Notes under the pieces: model-generated | Seen by the model: the letters and a program-made list of their open reading frames with translations, nothing else | What the model was told of the DNA's origin: nothing | Database searches by the model: none | Shown: positions 34,760-42,261 of the stretch, piece by piece | Layout: the number at the start of each line of letters is the position of its first letter | Numbering within the stretch: the stretch's first letter is position 1 | Source of the DNA: JACIWB01 sp038818725 | GTDB lineage: Archaea; Thermoplasmatota; E2; UBA202; JdFR-43 | Direction of reading: 5' to 3' | Length of the DNA stretch: 64,000 bases | Assembly: GCA_038818725.1 (NCBI GenBank) | Contig: JAWAYL010000001.1 | Coordinates: 8,445 to 72,444, forward strand | Program-made: the position numbers and the translations under genes

Positions 34760-35389
34760 CTAAGTGTGAGAGGAACGGGATAGCTTATTTTTCTCCTCCC
34801 CCTTGCCTCTCTCCGTTCCTCTCGCCTCCTCATCTAGCATATCAAGAATTTTATCTATTTCGCTGTGGGTTTCTTCTATCGGGCGATTTGTATATATAAT
34901 ATGCCATCCTTTTACAAGTCTGAGAGCTTTTTCCCTTACTTTTCTCAACTCCTCAAGATTTTCAAACATCTCTTTTTCTCCTCTTTTTTCAATTCTTCTC
35001 AGCGATTCCTCTGGCTCAACATCGAGGAAAAACATATATGGAGATGTAGGAAGAAAAGTTGAAAAAAATTTGTATAATATTTTTGCAATAGGAAATGGTA
35101 AATATGCAACACCTACTAAATACCGCACAACAATAAATGTATCTGCTTTACCATAAAATTTTCTTATGGAGCGAATCACATCCATTGCATAGTAAAATGA
35201 TGCTTTGATATGATTTATTTTACCACCTTCAAGAAGCGCCTTTTTTGCCTTTATTCCATATTTATTGTCATTTTCTGGATGAGAGCGAATTATAACTTTC
35301 TCATTTCTTTTTTCATATCTCTCCTTTATCAAGTTTGCATGCGTGTCCTTGCCTGCTCCATCAAGCCCATCAACAACTATAAAGCGCAT
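34760..35389 (-). CDS. tmk: Thymidylate kinase (dTMP kinase family)
   Basis: This 209-aa P-loop nucleoside-monophosphate kinase has GLDGAGKDTHA at residues 8-18, the conserved RYLVGVAYL region (residues 94-102) and a LEELRKVREKAL lid. It should make dTDP from dTMP. The last 22 residues are a highly charged tail (EEARGTERGKGEEKNK) beyond the normal fold, encoded by DNA that includes an 11-bp inverted repeat. It overlaps the upstream kinase-like gene by 13 bases. Confidence 0.86.
   Translation of the reverse strand: MRFIVVDGLDGAGKDTHANLIKERYEKRNEKVIIRSHPENDNKYGIKAKKALLEGGKINHIKASFYYAMDVIRSIRKFYGKADTFIVVRYLVGVAYLPFPIAKILYKFFSTFLPTSPYMFFLDVEPEESLRRIEKRGEKEMFENLEELRKVREKALRLVKGWHIIYTNRPIEETHSEIDKILDMLDEEARGTERGKGEEKNKLSRSSHT
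34768..34823. repeat. 11-bp inverted repeat in the end of tmk
   Basis: GAGAGGAACGG (34768-34778) and CCGTTCCTCTC (34813-34823) are perfect inverted repeats separated by 34 bases. In the tmk message they would form a stem around the stop codon region, perhaps protecting or ending the transcript. Confidence 0.5.
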
Positions 35390-36033
35390 TTTATCCCATA
35401 GCAGAGGAGTGAGGCGGTTAATGAAACAGTTATATTATCAAGCCCTTTTGGAGTAATTGCTTCAACAACAGTTGCAAAAAAGCTTATAAAAGTTAGCAGA
35501 AGAACTGATTTAATGCCATCAAAAAAATTATAATAAAGCATTGCAATTGCCCCAAATAAAATAATTGCAAAAAACATACTTAATGAACCTTCTATACTCT
35601 TCTCATCCCCAAATATTTTATATTTTCTTTTGCCAAATTTTGTTCCAAGAAGAGAGGCAAAACCGTCACCATAAGACATTGCAACTATTCCTATTGCTAT
35701 AAAAAATTTTTCATAAAAGAAAACATAGGCAAGCACCGTCCATGAAATTGAATAATATACCAGCCCCAGCCCATGTCCAGCAGAAGAAGCTTTACTCTCT
35801 ATTTTTAATGGCGAATAAGGGCTCATCAAAAAGGTAAGAGGAATGAAAGGTGCGGCGGCGAGAAAAGTCATTACATATTTATTCTCGAATAAAGGGAGTA
35901 TAAATAATATGTTTCCAACCATTATATGTAAGAATTTCCTACTCAAAACAGGATAGCTAGAAAGAATTTTTTCTGATAAAATTATAAGAATAAAAACATA
36001 TAAATAAACAGCTATCAACCCAATTAGATCCAT
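35377..36033 (-). CDS. Polyprenol/dolichol kinase-like membrane protein
   Basis: This 218-aa integral membrane protein with about seven helices resembles the CTP-dependent dolichol/phytol/diacylglycerol kinase family. The signature is SYGDGFASLLGTKFGKRKY followed by DEKSIEGS, which forms the nucleotide site. It may phosphorylate an isoprenoid alcohol for lipid or glycan-carrier synthesis. It precedes tmk on the same strand with a short overlap. Confidence 0.78.
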   Translation of the reverse strand: MDLIGLIAVYLYVFILIILSEKILSSYPVLSRKFLHIMVGNILFILPLFENKYVMTFLAAAPFIPLTFLMSPYSPLKIESKASSAGHGLGLVYYSISWTVLAYVFFYEKFFIAIGIVAMSYGDGFASLLGTKFGKRKYKIFGDEKSIEGSLSMFFAIILFGAIAMLYYNFFDGIKSVLLLTFISFFATVVEAITPKGLDNITVSLTASLLCYGIKCAL

Positions 36034-36116
36034 AAAAATGAATGCAATCTAAATATATATTTTTTAAAGAAATGTGTTAGTAAATTTCTTTGATTTACTA
36101 TATTTCCAATCCTCTT

Positions 36117-36893
36117 TTAAGTGGAAAGAAAGTGATATTTAATTTCAGCGACTGATTTTGAGTTATACTCCTCTATTGACAAAATTGCCTTCATTATTTC
36201 ATTTTCTTCTCCAATTAAAGCTACATTTAGTCCTTTTTGAGCTGCTTCAATAGCAGAATTTATAGGGCAAAATTCAAAATTGTATCTTATTTTTGCTTTT
36301 CCTGCTACTATTTTTCCAATTTCTCCTATTATTCCAATTCTATCAATGTTAATCTGCTGAATTTTTTTCTTTAATTTTTCAAAATTTAATTTTTTAACTT
36401 CCTTTTCTGGAGATGGAATAGAAAAGAGATATATCTCGCCTAAAGAAAGATCAATTATTCCTTCAACACCTGTTATTATAACATCTTCTCCTTTTTTTGC
36501 ATTTTTTATTGCTATTCCATATGCAGATGAGCTTTTTCTTGAATAAGCATATAAATAACCATTTTTCATAAAAAGAGCTACTCTATCTCCCTCCCTTATC
36601 TTATTTCCCGCTATTGCATAACATGTTCTTATTATATTCAACTTTTTTTTCTTTTCTTCTATATATCTTTCAATAGAAGAAAGGTAAGTAAAAATTTCAT
36701 CTATTCCTTTCACTGTAACTCTATATTTTCCTCCTACCATATCCACTAATCCATGAGCTTTCATTTCTTTAAGATATTTAGAAACACCTTGCTTTGTAAT
36801 TCCTATTTTTTCTGCTATTTTGCTTAAATTTTCTCCATCTGTTGCTATTTCAAGCAATATAAGAAATTTTTTTGAAATTAAATCTTTAACCAT
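36117..36893 (-). CDS. Winged-helix transcriptional regulator
   Basis: This 258-aa protein has an N-terminal winged helix (KIAEKIGITKQGVSKYLKEM, residues 20-50) and a C-terminal sensor-like region of about 170 residues. The latter contains the repeated motif GIAIKNAKKGEDVIITG and the closing Rossmann-like GLNVALIGEENE. The family is known to me only as an archaeal regulator, and the ligand is unknown. It is divergent from the DUF362 ferredoxin gene and probably regulates it and itself through the shared 68-base gap. Confidence 0.75.
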   Translation of the reverse strand: MVKDLISKKFLILLEIATDGENLSKIAEKIGITKQGVSKYLKEMKAHGLVDMVGGKYRVTVKGIDEIFTYLSSIERYIEEKKKKLNIIRTCYAIAGNKIREGDRVALFMKNGYLYAYSRKSSSAYGIAIKNAKKGEDVIITGVEGIIDLSLGEIYLFSIPSPEKEVKKLNFEKLKKKIQQINIDRIGIIGEIGKIVAGKAKIRYNFEFCPINSAIEAAQKGLNVALIGEENEIMKAILSIEEYNSKSVAEIKYHFLST

Positions 36894-36910
36894 AAAATTA
36901 TTATTTCATG

Positions 36911-36920
36911 AATTAAAAAT
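36911..36920 (-). promoter_or_regulatory. TATA box of the winged-helix regulator gene
   Basis: On the minus strand ATTTTTAATT is centred 23 bases before the ATG at 36893. One copy of the AAAATATTTCT repeat overlaps its upstream edge. Confidence 0.45.
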
Positions 36921-36958
36921 ATTTCTAATGAAAATTTATAAATTGCTAAAATATTTCT
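36916..36958. promoter_or_regulatory. Pair of direct repeats, candidate operator
   Basis: AAAATATTTCT occurs at 36916-36926 and again at 36948-36958. The copies are 32 bases apart, about three helical turns, and so face the same side of DNA. The first overlaps the regulator's TATA box; the second lies just before the start of the DUF362 gene. This fits a binding site for the divergent regulator. AT-rich chance repetition is the alternative. Confidence 0.4.
36935..36943 (+). promoter_or_regulatory. TATA box of the DUF362 gene
   Basis: TTTATAAAT is centred 23 bases upstream of the ATG at 36962, so the transcript is probably leaderless. Confidence 0.55.
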
Positions 36959-36961
36959 CAT

Positions 36962-37999
36962 ATGAACGAAATTTATTTTAAATCTGCATCCACACCTTTT
37001 GCAAAGGATGCAATTCATCTCTCAATAGAGAAAATTTTTGAAAAAGTAAATAGAATAGAAAAAGGAGATATTGTTGCAGTTAAGTTGCATATGGGCGAAC
37101 TTGGAAATAATGCATATGTGCGCCCTTTTTTTATTCGCAAAATCGTTGATATAGTAAAAAAAGCAGGAGGAAAGCCATTTATAACAGATACAACAACTCT
37201 ATATGGTGGCCATAGAGGAAATGCAATAGATTATCTTTATACCGCTTCAATGCATGGTTTCAGCATTTCTTCAATGAATTGCCCTATTATAATAGCAGAT
37301 GGCTTACTTGGAAAAGATGAAGAAATTATAGATATAAATGGAGAAAAGGTTGCAGTTGCAAAAGCAATAATTGAATCAGATTACTTGCTTGCAGTTTCTC
37401 ATTTCAAGGGTCATGGAATGACAGGCTTTGGAGGAGCAATAAAAAATGTTGGCATGGGCTGCTGCAGCAAGGCTGGCAAGGCATGGCAGCATTCCGCGAG
37501 CAAGCCAGCTCATGATAAAAGCAAATGCATAGTTTGCAAAAAATGCCTTGTTTTTTGTCCATCTAAGGCAATTTATGAAAAAAATGGAGAAATTTTTATA
37601 GATTATGAAAAATGCAAGGGTTGCGGAGCATGCACTGTTTTATGTGAGCAAGGTTGCTTTTATATTAGCGATGCAAATGAGTTGCAGAGAAGGATAGCAA
37701 TTGCTTGCAAAGCAATTATTCAAAAATTTGGTGAAAAAGTTTCTTTCATAAATTTTCTTACTGATATAACTCCAAGATGTGATTGCTGTTCATTTCCAGA
37801 TAAGCCTTTAATAAATGATATTGGAATTTTATCGGGTAGCGATATAGTTGCAATAGATAAAGCATCATATGATTTAGTTTGCAATCATGCTGGGAAGGAT
37901 ATATTTTATGAAATTCATAAAATAGATGGAAAGATACAGCTTATAGAAGGAGAAAAAGTTGGAGTAGGAAAAATGGAATACAAGCTTATTGAAATTTAA
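36962..37999 (+). CDS. DUF362 protein with two [4Fe-4S] ferredoxin motifs
   Basis: This 345-aa protein is of the DUF362 family. The N-terminal domain contains KLHMGELGNNAYVRP and the HFKGHGMTGFGGAIKNVGMG loop, which define the family. Two ferredoxin motifs (CIVCKKCLVFCP, CKGCGACTVLC) follow at about residues 188-225. It is presumably a cytoplasmic iron-sulfur oxidoreductase or electron carrier of unknown partner. Several extra cysteines (GCCSKAG, CDCCSF) may bind another metal. It meets the convergent HhH gene with a four-base overlap. Confidence 0.84.
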   Translation: MNEIYFKSASTPFAKDAIHLSIEKIFEKVNRIEKGDIVAVKLHMGELGNNAYVRPFFIRKIVDIVKKAGGKPFITDTTTLYGGHRGNAIDYLYTASMHGFSISSMNCPIIIADGLLGKDEEIIDINGEKVAVAKAIIESDYLLAVSHFKGHGMTGFGGAIKNVGMGCCSKAGKAWQHSASKPAHDKSKCIVCKKCLVFCPSKAIYEKNGEIFIDYEKCKGCGACTVLCEQGCFYISDANELQRRIAIACKAIIQKFGEKVSFINFLTDITPRCDCCSFPDKPLINDIGILSGSDIVAIDKASYDLVCNHAGKDIFYEIHKIDGKIQLIEGEKVGVGKMEYKLIEI

Positions 38000-38586
38000 C
38001 ATGGGAAAGGACATTTATCACATTTTCTTTTCCTGCAGAAATCTCTTCCAAGTTTCATAAAAGCTATTTCCATCTCAACTTCATCTATTCCTTCAATTTT
38101 TTTCAATTTTTTATTAAAGAGGTGATGCTTTTTTGCAGAAATTATTGCATATTCAGATATACTATGCTCTGTCCAAGGAAGTTCTCTTAAAAATATATTG
38201 ATTGTAACATCTCCTATCCCTTTTGCTAAATTTTTTAACTCATCTTTAAGTTTTGATGATTCTTTTATTTTTTCAATTCCACCAAGCTTTAATATATTTT
38301 TGCAAGCTTCAATAATTTTATCTGCTGTTTTAAAATCATATCTTGTATATCCTCCTTCATCAAGGCATCTCACAATTTCATCCCATCCTCCTTCTATTAT
38401 CTTTTCAGGGCTTGTATATCCATTTTTTTCAAGAATTTTATATGTTTTTATTGCATTTTTTTCTCTTATTGGGGCGCCAAAAAGAATAGATGCAAGAAAC
38501 CATTTAAATGGCTCCTTCTCTGGATTTATTCCTAAAATTTCACTGTATCTTTTTCCATAAATTTTTACAAATTCTCTCAGCTCCAT
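37996..38586 (-). CDS. HhH-GPD-like protein with C-terminal cysteine cluster
   Basis: This 196-aa helical protein resembles the endonuclease III/HhH-GPD fold: SILFGAPIREKNAIKTYKIL aligns with the N-terminal helices and LAKGIGDVTINIFLREL with the hairpin region. The usual catalytic lysine (GVGRKTA) and the VDTHV aspartate are not recognisable; TEHSISEYA stands there instead. The end carries CRKRKCDKCPFPC, a compressed C-x4-C-x2-C-x3-C pattern rather than the C-x6-C-x2-C-x5-C of EndoIII. It may bind DNA without glycosylase activity. Confidence 0.62.
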   Translation of the reverse strand: MELREFVKIYGKRYSEILGINPEKEPFKWFLASILFGAPIREKNAIKTYKILEKNGYTSPEKIIEGGWDEIVRCLDEGGYTRYDFKTADKIIEACKNILKLGGIEKIKESSKLKDELKNLAKGIGDVTINIFLRELPWTEHSISEYAIISAKKHHLFNKKLKKIEGIDEVEMEIAFMKLGRDFCRKRKCDKCPFPC

Positions 38587-41138
38587 TTCAGATTAATTAT
38601 ATAAATTTCCTCGCTTTCCATCTTTTTATTTCCAGCAAAATCATATGCAACTAATTTTATTTCATGCCTTCCAATTGAAAATTCATCTATCTCCCATGAA
38701 GCATATTGATTTGTTGAATTTCCTCTATATGCATCATCGTAGTAAAACTCGATTAATTTTACTCCATTTAAATCATAGCATTCAACTTCTACTTTTAAAT
38801 TCCCTATTATAAGAGTTATTTCTGCATCAATAATTTTTCTTCCAAAAATATATACTCCTTTTATAGGAGAGACAATATTTATTTCTGGTGCAATTGTATC
38901 TACTTTTATTTCAACTCTATTATTTTCTTCAAAATTCCCTGCAACATCAATAGAGAAAAATTCAAAAATGTATTTTCCATCTAGTAAGCTTACGCTGCCG
39001 TTATATTCTAAAAATTCTCCCCCATTTATCCTGTAAAATGTTCTATCTATGCCAGATACTAAATCATTTGAAAAAAGTGATACATTTATCTTTTCTTTAT
39101 ACCATCCATTTGATGAATTTTTATCAATAAAAATAAGAGTTGATGGTGGGCTTTTATCTATTTTAACAGTCGCAACTTTAGTTTCTTCATAATTTCCTGA
39201 ATTATCAAAGCTATAATAATAAATTGTAAAATCCCCTTCTTCAGAAATTGCAACTGGCGCAACATATTCGCTCCAAGCGCCCGCGCCAATCTTGTAATAG
39301 CTTTTATTTACCCCGCTCAAGTAATCTATTGCATTTAAAATCAAAATTGCATTGCTTACATACCATCCATTTCGTCCATTTGCTTCTGGGTTCAATTTGC
39401 ATATAGTGGAAGGAGGCGTTATATCTATTATTACTATTTTCGTTGTAGAATTTCTATTACCAGAATTATCTTCTACAAATAATGTTACATTATATATTCC
39501 TTCATTTTCATATGTATGATTTACGATAATTCCATATCCAATGCTTCCATCTCCAAAATCCCAAGTATAGTTTACTATATAGCCATCTGGATCATAGCTT
39601 GAGGATGCATAAAAAATAACAAATTTTCCATTTATTTCATAGGTAAATTGAGCTATTGATTTTTCGCTTATTACAATAGAAGTTGAAAAAGTGTCACTTG
39701 CTCCATCATTGTCTTTAACTTTTAGCGAAATCACATAGACACCAACATGAGAATAGGAGTGATTTATTATTTTACCATATTTTATATTTCCATCCCCTAA
39801 ATCCCATTTATATTCGACAATTGTTCCATCTTTGTCATAGGATAAGGAGGCATCGAAAGTTACTATTTCTGTAGGGGATGCTACTTGAGGGGATATAAAA
39901 TATGCCACAGGTGGGGCATTTGCCACCATTATATCTTCATAATATTCTCCAGATATCCCTCCATCTTCATCGTGAGCTCTGGAATAAACTCTTATTGTGT
40001 GATTTTTCATTGAAGAATTTATCTGGAGGCTATTATTTGTACTCCAATTTCTGATTAAAATACTCATTGTTAAATCATAAAATTTGTAATAATAGGTGAT
40101 AGTATCATATGGAACATCTGTTGAGCCTGTTGCATTCGCAAACAAAGTATCTCCTACCTCAATATAAGAGGGAGTAAAGATAATATCTGTTGGGGGAGTA
40201 GGAGGTCTATTTAAAACTGTAACATAGCAAGTATCATTTCCAATTCCTCCATCATCATCTCTTACCTGCACTCTTACTATTCCTGTATAGTCATCATTCC
40301 ATGTATAGTTTGCTGTTTTTGATGAAGACCAACTTGTATCATATATTCCATCATTATTCCAGTCCCATCTATATTCAAAAGTATCATTGCCTGGATCTGT
40401 TACATTCCCTGCTACAAATGTAATTGGTTGACCTTCATATCCTGTTTTATTTGATGTCCCAGATATTGTTGGAGGAGTATTATTCACTCTTATAAAAGTA
40501 GTAGAGGTATTTTCCGCCCCTTCATTATCTCTTACCCTCAGCTTTATTGTATAATTTCCGTCATCACTTATTCCAAAGGATTTTAGATTATTCCAATTTA
40601 TTGAAGGACTTATTCCATAAACATCATATACGCCATCATTATTTAAATCCCAAGAATAATTTACAATGGACCCATCTGGATCATAGCTTCCAGACGCATT
40701 TAAATTAACTACTTCTCCTTCATTTATATAATATGGACCACCAGGATTGGAAATAGGAGGACGAGCTATAACTGTAATAATACAAGTATCGGTATCCTCT
40801 CCACCCATATTGTCTCTGACTCTCAAAGTAACAGTATAATTCCCCACCATATTATAAGAAGTAGTAACCTCGATACCATATGCATCTGTGAAATTTACTC
40901 CATCGCTTGCATCAAAATCCCAGCTATAATTAACAATATATCCATCGTAATCTACTGAAAGAGAGGCATTTAATATAACAGTTTCATTTCTATAAACTGT
41001 TTGATTTCCGCCTGCGTTGGCAATGGGTGGGAGATTGGGCGGGGGTGGTTCGGCTGTGGTAAATTCTTTTATATATAAAATGATTGAAAAAGAAATCAAA
41101 AGAGAAATAATTAATGTCATCAATTTTTTCTCTCTCAT
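38577..41138 (-). CDS. Secreted PKD-repeat protein with Ig-like C-terminal modules
   Basis: This 853-aa protein has a signal peptide (MREKKLMTLIISLLISFS). About six PKD or Ig-like domains follow (NAGGNQTVYRNE, NPGGPYYINEGEV, the WDFGDGS core near residue 500). Two further modules of the DNSGNYEE/DVAGNFEE type (about residues 555-720) resemble OmpL47/chitobiase-like beta domains, and a last domain ends KLVAYDFAGNK. No C-terminal membrane anchor is present, so it may be released or bound to other surface proteins. ATG 41138 fits the TATA box better than the in-frame 41180. Confidence 0.83.
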   Translation of the reverse strand: MREKKLMTLIISLLISFSIILYIKEFTTAEPPPPNLPPIANAGGNQTVYRNETVILNASLSVDYDGYIVNYSWDFDASDGVNFTDAYGIEVTTSYNMVGNYTVTLRVRDNMGGEDTDTCIITVIARPPISNPGGPYYINEGEVVNLNASGSYDPDGSIVNYSWDLNNDGVYDVYGISPSINWNNLKSFGISDDGNYTIKLRVRDNEGAENTSTTFIRVNNTPPTISGTSNKTGYEGQPITFVAGNVTDPGNDTFEYRWDWNNDGIYDTSWSSSKTANYTWNDDYTGIVRVQVRDDDGGIGNDTCYVTVLNRPPTPPTDIIFTPSYIEVGDTLFANATGSTDVPYDTITYYYKFYDLTMSILIRNWSTNNSLQINSSMKNHTIRVYSRAHDEDGGISGEYYEDIMVANAPPVAYFISPQVASPTEIVTFDASLSYDKDGTIVEYKWDLGDGNIKYGKIINHSYSHVGVYVISLKVKDNDGASDTFSTSIVISEKSIAQFTYEINGKFVIFYASSSYDPDGYIVNYTWDFGDGSIGYGIIVNHTYENEGIYNVTLFVEDNSGNRNSTTKIVIIDITPPSTICKLNPEANGRNGWYVSNAILILNAIDYLSGVNKSYYKIGAGAWSEYVAPVAISEEGDFTIYYYSFDNSGNYEETKVATVKIDKSPPSTLIFIDKNSSNGWYKEKINVSLFSNDLVSGIDRTFYRINGGEFLEYNGSVSLLDGKYIFEFFSIDVAGNFEENNRVEIKVDTIAPEINIVSPIKGVYIFGRKIIDAEITLIIGNLKVEVECYDLNGVKLIEFYYDDAYRGNSTNQYASWEIDEFSIGRHEIKLVAYDFAGNKKMESEEIYIINLKWS

Positions 41139-41156
41139 TGAGCAAAATATATTTTT

Positions 41157-41165
41157 TATATTTAA
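41157..41165 (-). promoter_or_regulatory. TATA box of the minus-strand PKD gene
   Basis: On the minus strand TTAAATATA is centred 23 bases before the ATG at 41138, supporting a leaderless start there. The IS5-like insertion begins only 22 bases further upstream. Confidence 0.5.
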
Positions 41166-41187
41166 GCATTTTGGGTTCAAGATTTCA

Positions 41188-41205
41188 TCGGGTATGTAGA
41201 ATAAA
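41188..41205. repeat. Left terminal inverted repeat of the IS5-like element
   Basis: This 18-bp perfect terminal repeat is paired with 42189-42206. The preceding five bases TTTCA are the target duplication. Confidence 0.93.
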
Positions 41206-41266
41206 TAAAGAGATTTCCTGAGTATTTTCTATATTTTTAACTTTTCAATCAAATTTTTTAATTATC

Positions 41267-42127
41267 TTAAATTACTTTATTGCATAAAGTAATCATATTC
41301 ATAAGAGTAATAGCAACTCCTCCAAGAGTAAAAGCTCTTATGTTTTCTCCAAATATTGTTTTTAACCTAGAGAAAACATATTCTTTGTTAAATCTTTCTT
41401 TGTAACCAGTAGCTTCTGCCCATTTTTCATATCCTAATTCATTATACAATTTAACTTCTTCCGCAAAATCTTTGCTTCCTCTTAGGAGGAGAATGAAATT
41501 TTATTTTCTTCTTTTTAGCTAGATTATAATTCTTTCTTGAGAAATATGCTTTATCTCCATAAATTGTAGAGCCAGAAGGAATATGCTCTATAAACTCTTC
41601 AAAAAGAGAGGAATCATTTACCTCTCCTTCAGTTATAGCAAAAGCTACTATTTCTCCTTTGCTATTACATATTTTATGGAGTTTATACCATTTCCTGGTA
41701 TTTTTCTCCTTAAATTTTATTATTTTCCAGTTTCCTTTTCTTCTTATTGAAAAACCTGTTGAGTCTATAAAATACTTATCTGGCCTCAAATCTTTTTTGA
41801 AGAATAGTATTCCTTTAGGAATAAATTTTCTAATCCAGTCTTTTGATTCTTTCTTTATTCTTTTCTGTAAAGAAGTGTAATGAAAATTTTTTCCAAAAAG
41901 AGAATTAATTAAACCAGCTAATTCTCTATAAGGTAAAAATGTATAGAAAGCAGAAGCTATTGCAATTAAAGAATTAGGTATTTTATATTGTGCTCCTTTT
42001 TTCCTTTATTCATCTCTTCCAACTCTTCTTCCAGTTTCTTCTCATCTACTTTTAAAGCACTATATGCACCTTCTACCATCTCTTTCCCAATTTCAATTAA
42101 TCTTCTATCCGTTTCTTTCCAGTCCAT
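41267..42127 (-). pseudogene. IS5-family transposase in three reading frames
   Basis: The gene starts at ATG 42127 (MDWKETDRRL) and reads to a stop at 41966. A second frame, from about 42000 to 41451, has the DDE signs FIDSTGFSIRR and IYGDKAYFSRKNY. A third, to 41267, has YNELGYEKWAEATGYKERFN and the YVFSRLKTIFG end with the last catalytic Glu region. The first junction is at A-AAA-AAG, a classic -1 slippery heptamer, so it may be programmed. The second needs +1 near 41490 with no slippery site, so it is probably an inactivating indel. Confidence 0.85.
41996..42002 (-). other. Candidate -1 ribosomal frameshift site A-AAA-AAG
   Basis: On the transposase strand the codons read GGA-AAA-AAG. Slipping back by one base continues the protein as GAQYKIPNSL in the next frame. 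The heptamer and frame phase match known programmed -1 sites in insertion sequences. Confidence 0.6.
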
Positions 42128-42188
42128 CTCATCCCCTCTTATTAAAGATGAAATAAAGGAAAGAAATTTAATCTTTTTCTTTTATTCT

Positions 42189-42206
42189 TTTATTCTACAT
42201 ACCCGA
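42189..42206. repeat. Right terminal inverted repeat of the IS5-like element
   Basis: This is the 18-bp partner of 41188-41205, followed by the second TTTCA copy. Confidence 0.93.
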
Positions 42207-42219
42207 TTTCATCATAAAA

Positions 42220-42231
42220 TTTATATATATA
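42220..42231 (+). promoter_or_regulatory. TATA box of the three-gene surface operon
   Basis: The TATA-like run TTTATATATATA lies about 36 bases before ATG 42262. GGAGG at 42251-42255 gives the mRNA a ribosome-binding site. The IS5-like element ends only 13 bases upstream, so upstream control sequence has been moved about 1 kb away. Confidence 0.5.
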
Positions 42232-42261
42232 ACAAACATTATAATTTAAAGGAGGCAGAAA

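Larger units (their letters stand above)
41188..42206 (-). mobile_element. IS5-like insertion sequence, 1019 bp, with 18-bp TIRs and 5-bp TSD
   Basis: The ends TCGGGTATGTAGAATAAA (41188-41205) and TTTATTCTACATACCCGA (42189-42206) are perfect inverted repeats. TTTCA flanks the element on both sides (41183-41187 and 42207-42211) as a target duplication. The interior carries one transposase gene on the minus strand in three frames. The intact duplication and perfect ends indicate a recent insertion. Confidence 0.93.

Noticed and set aside
36962..37999. DUF362 protein as part of the hydrogenase system.
   Set aside because: It is 25 kb away, under its own regulator, and has none of the hydrogenase maturation motifs.
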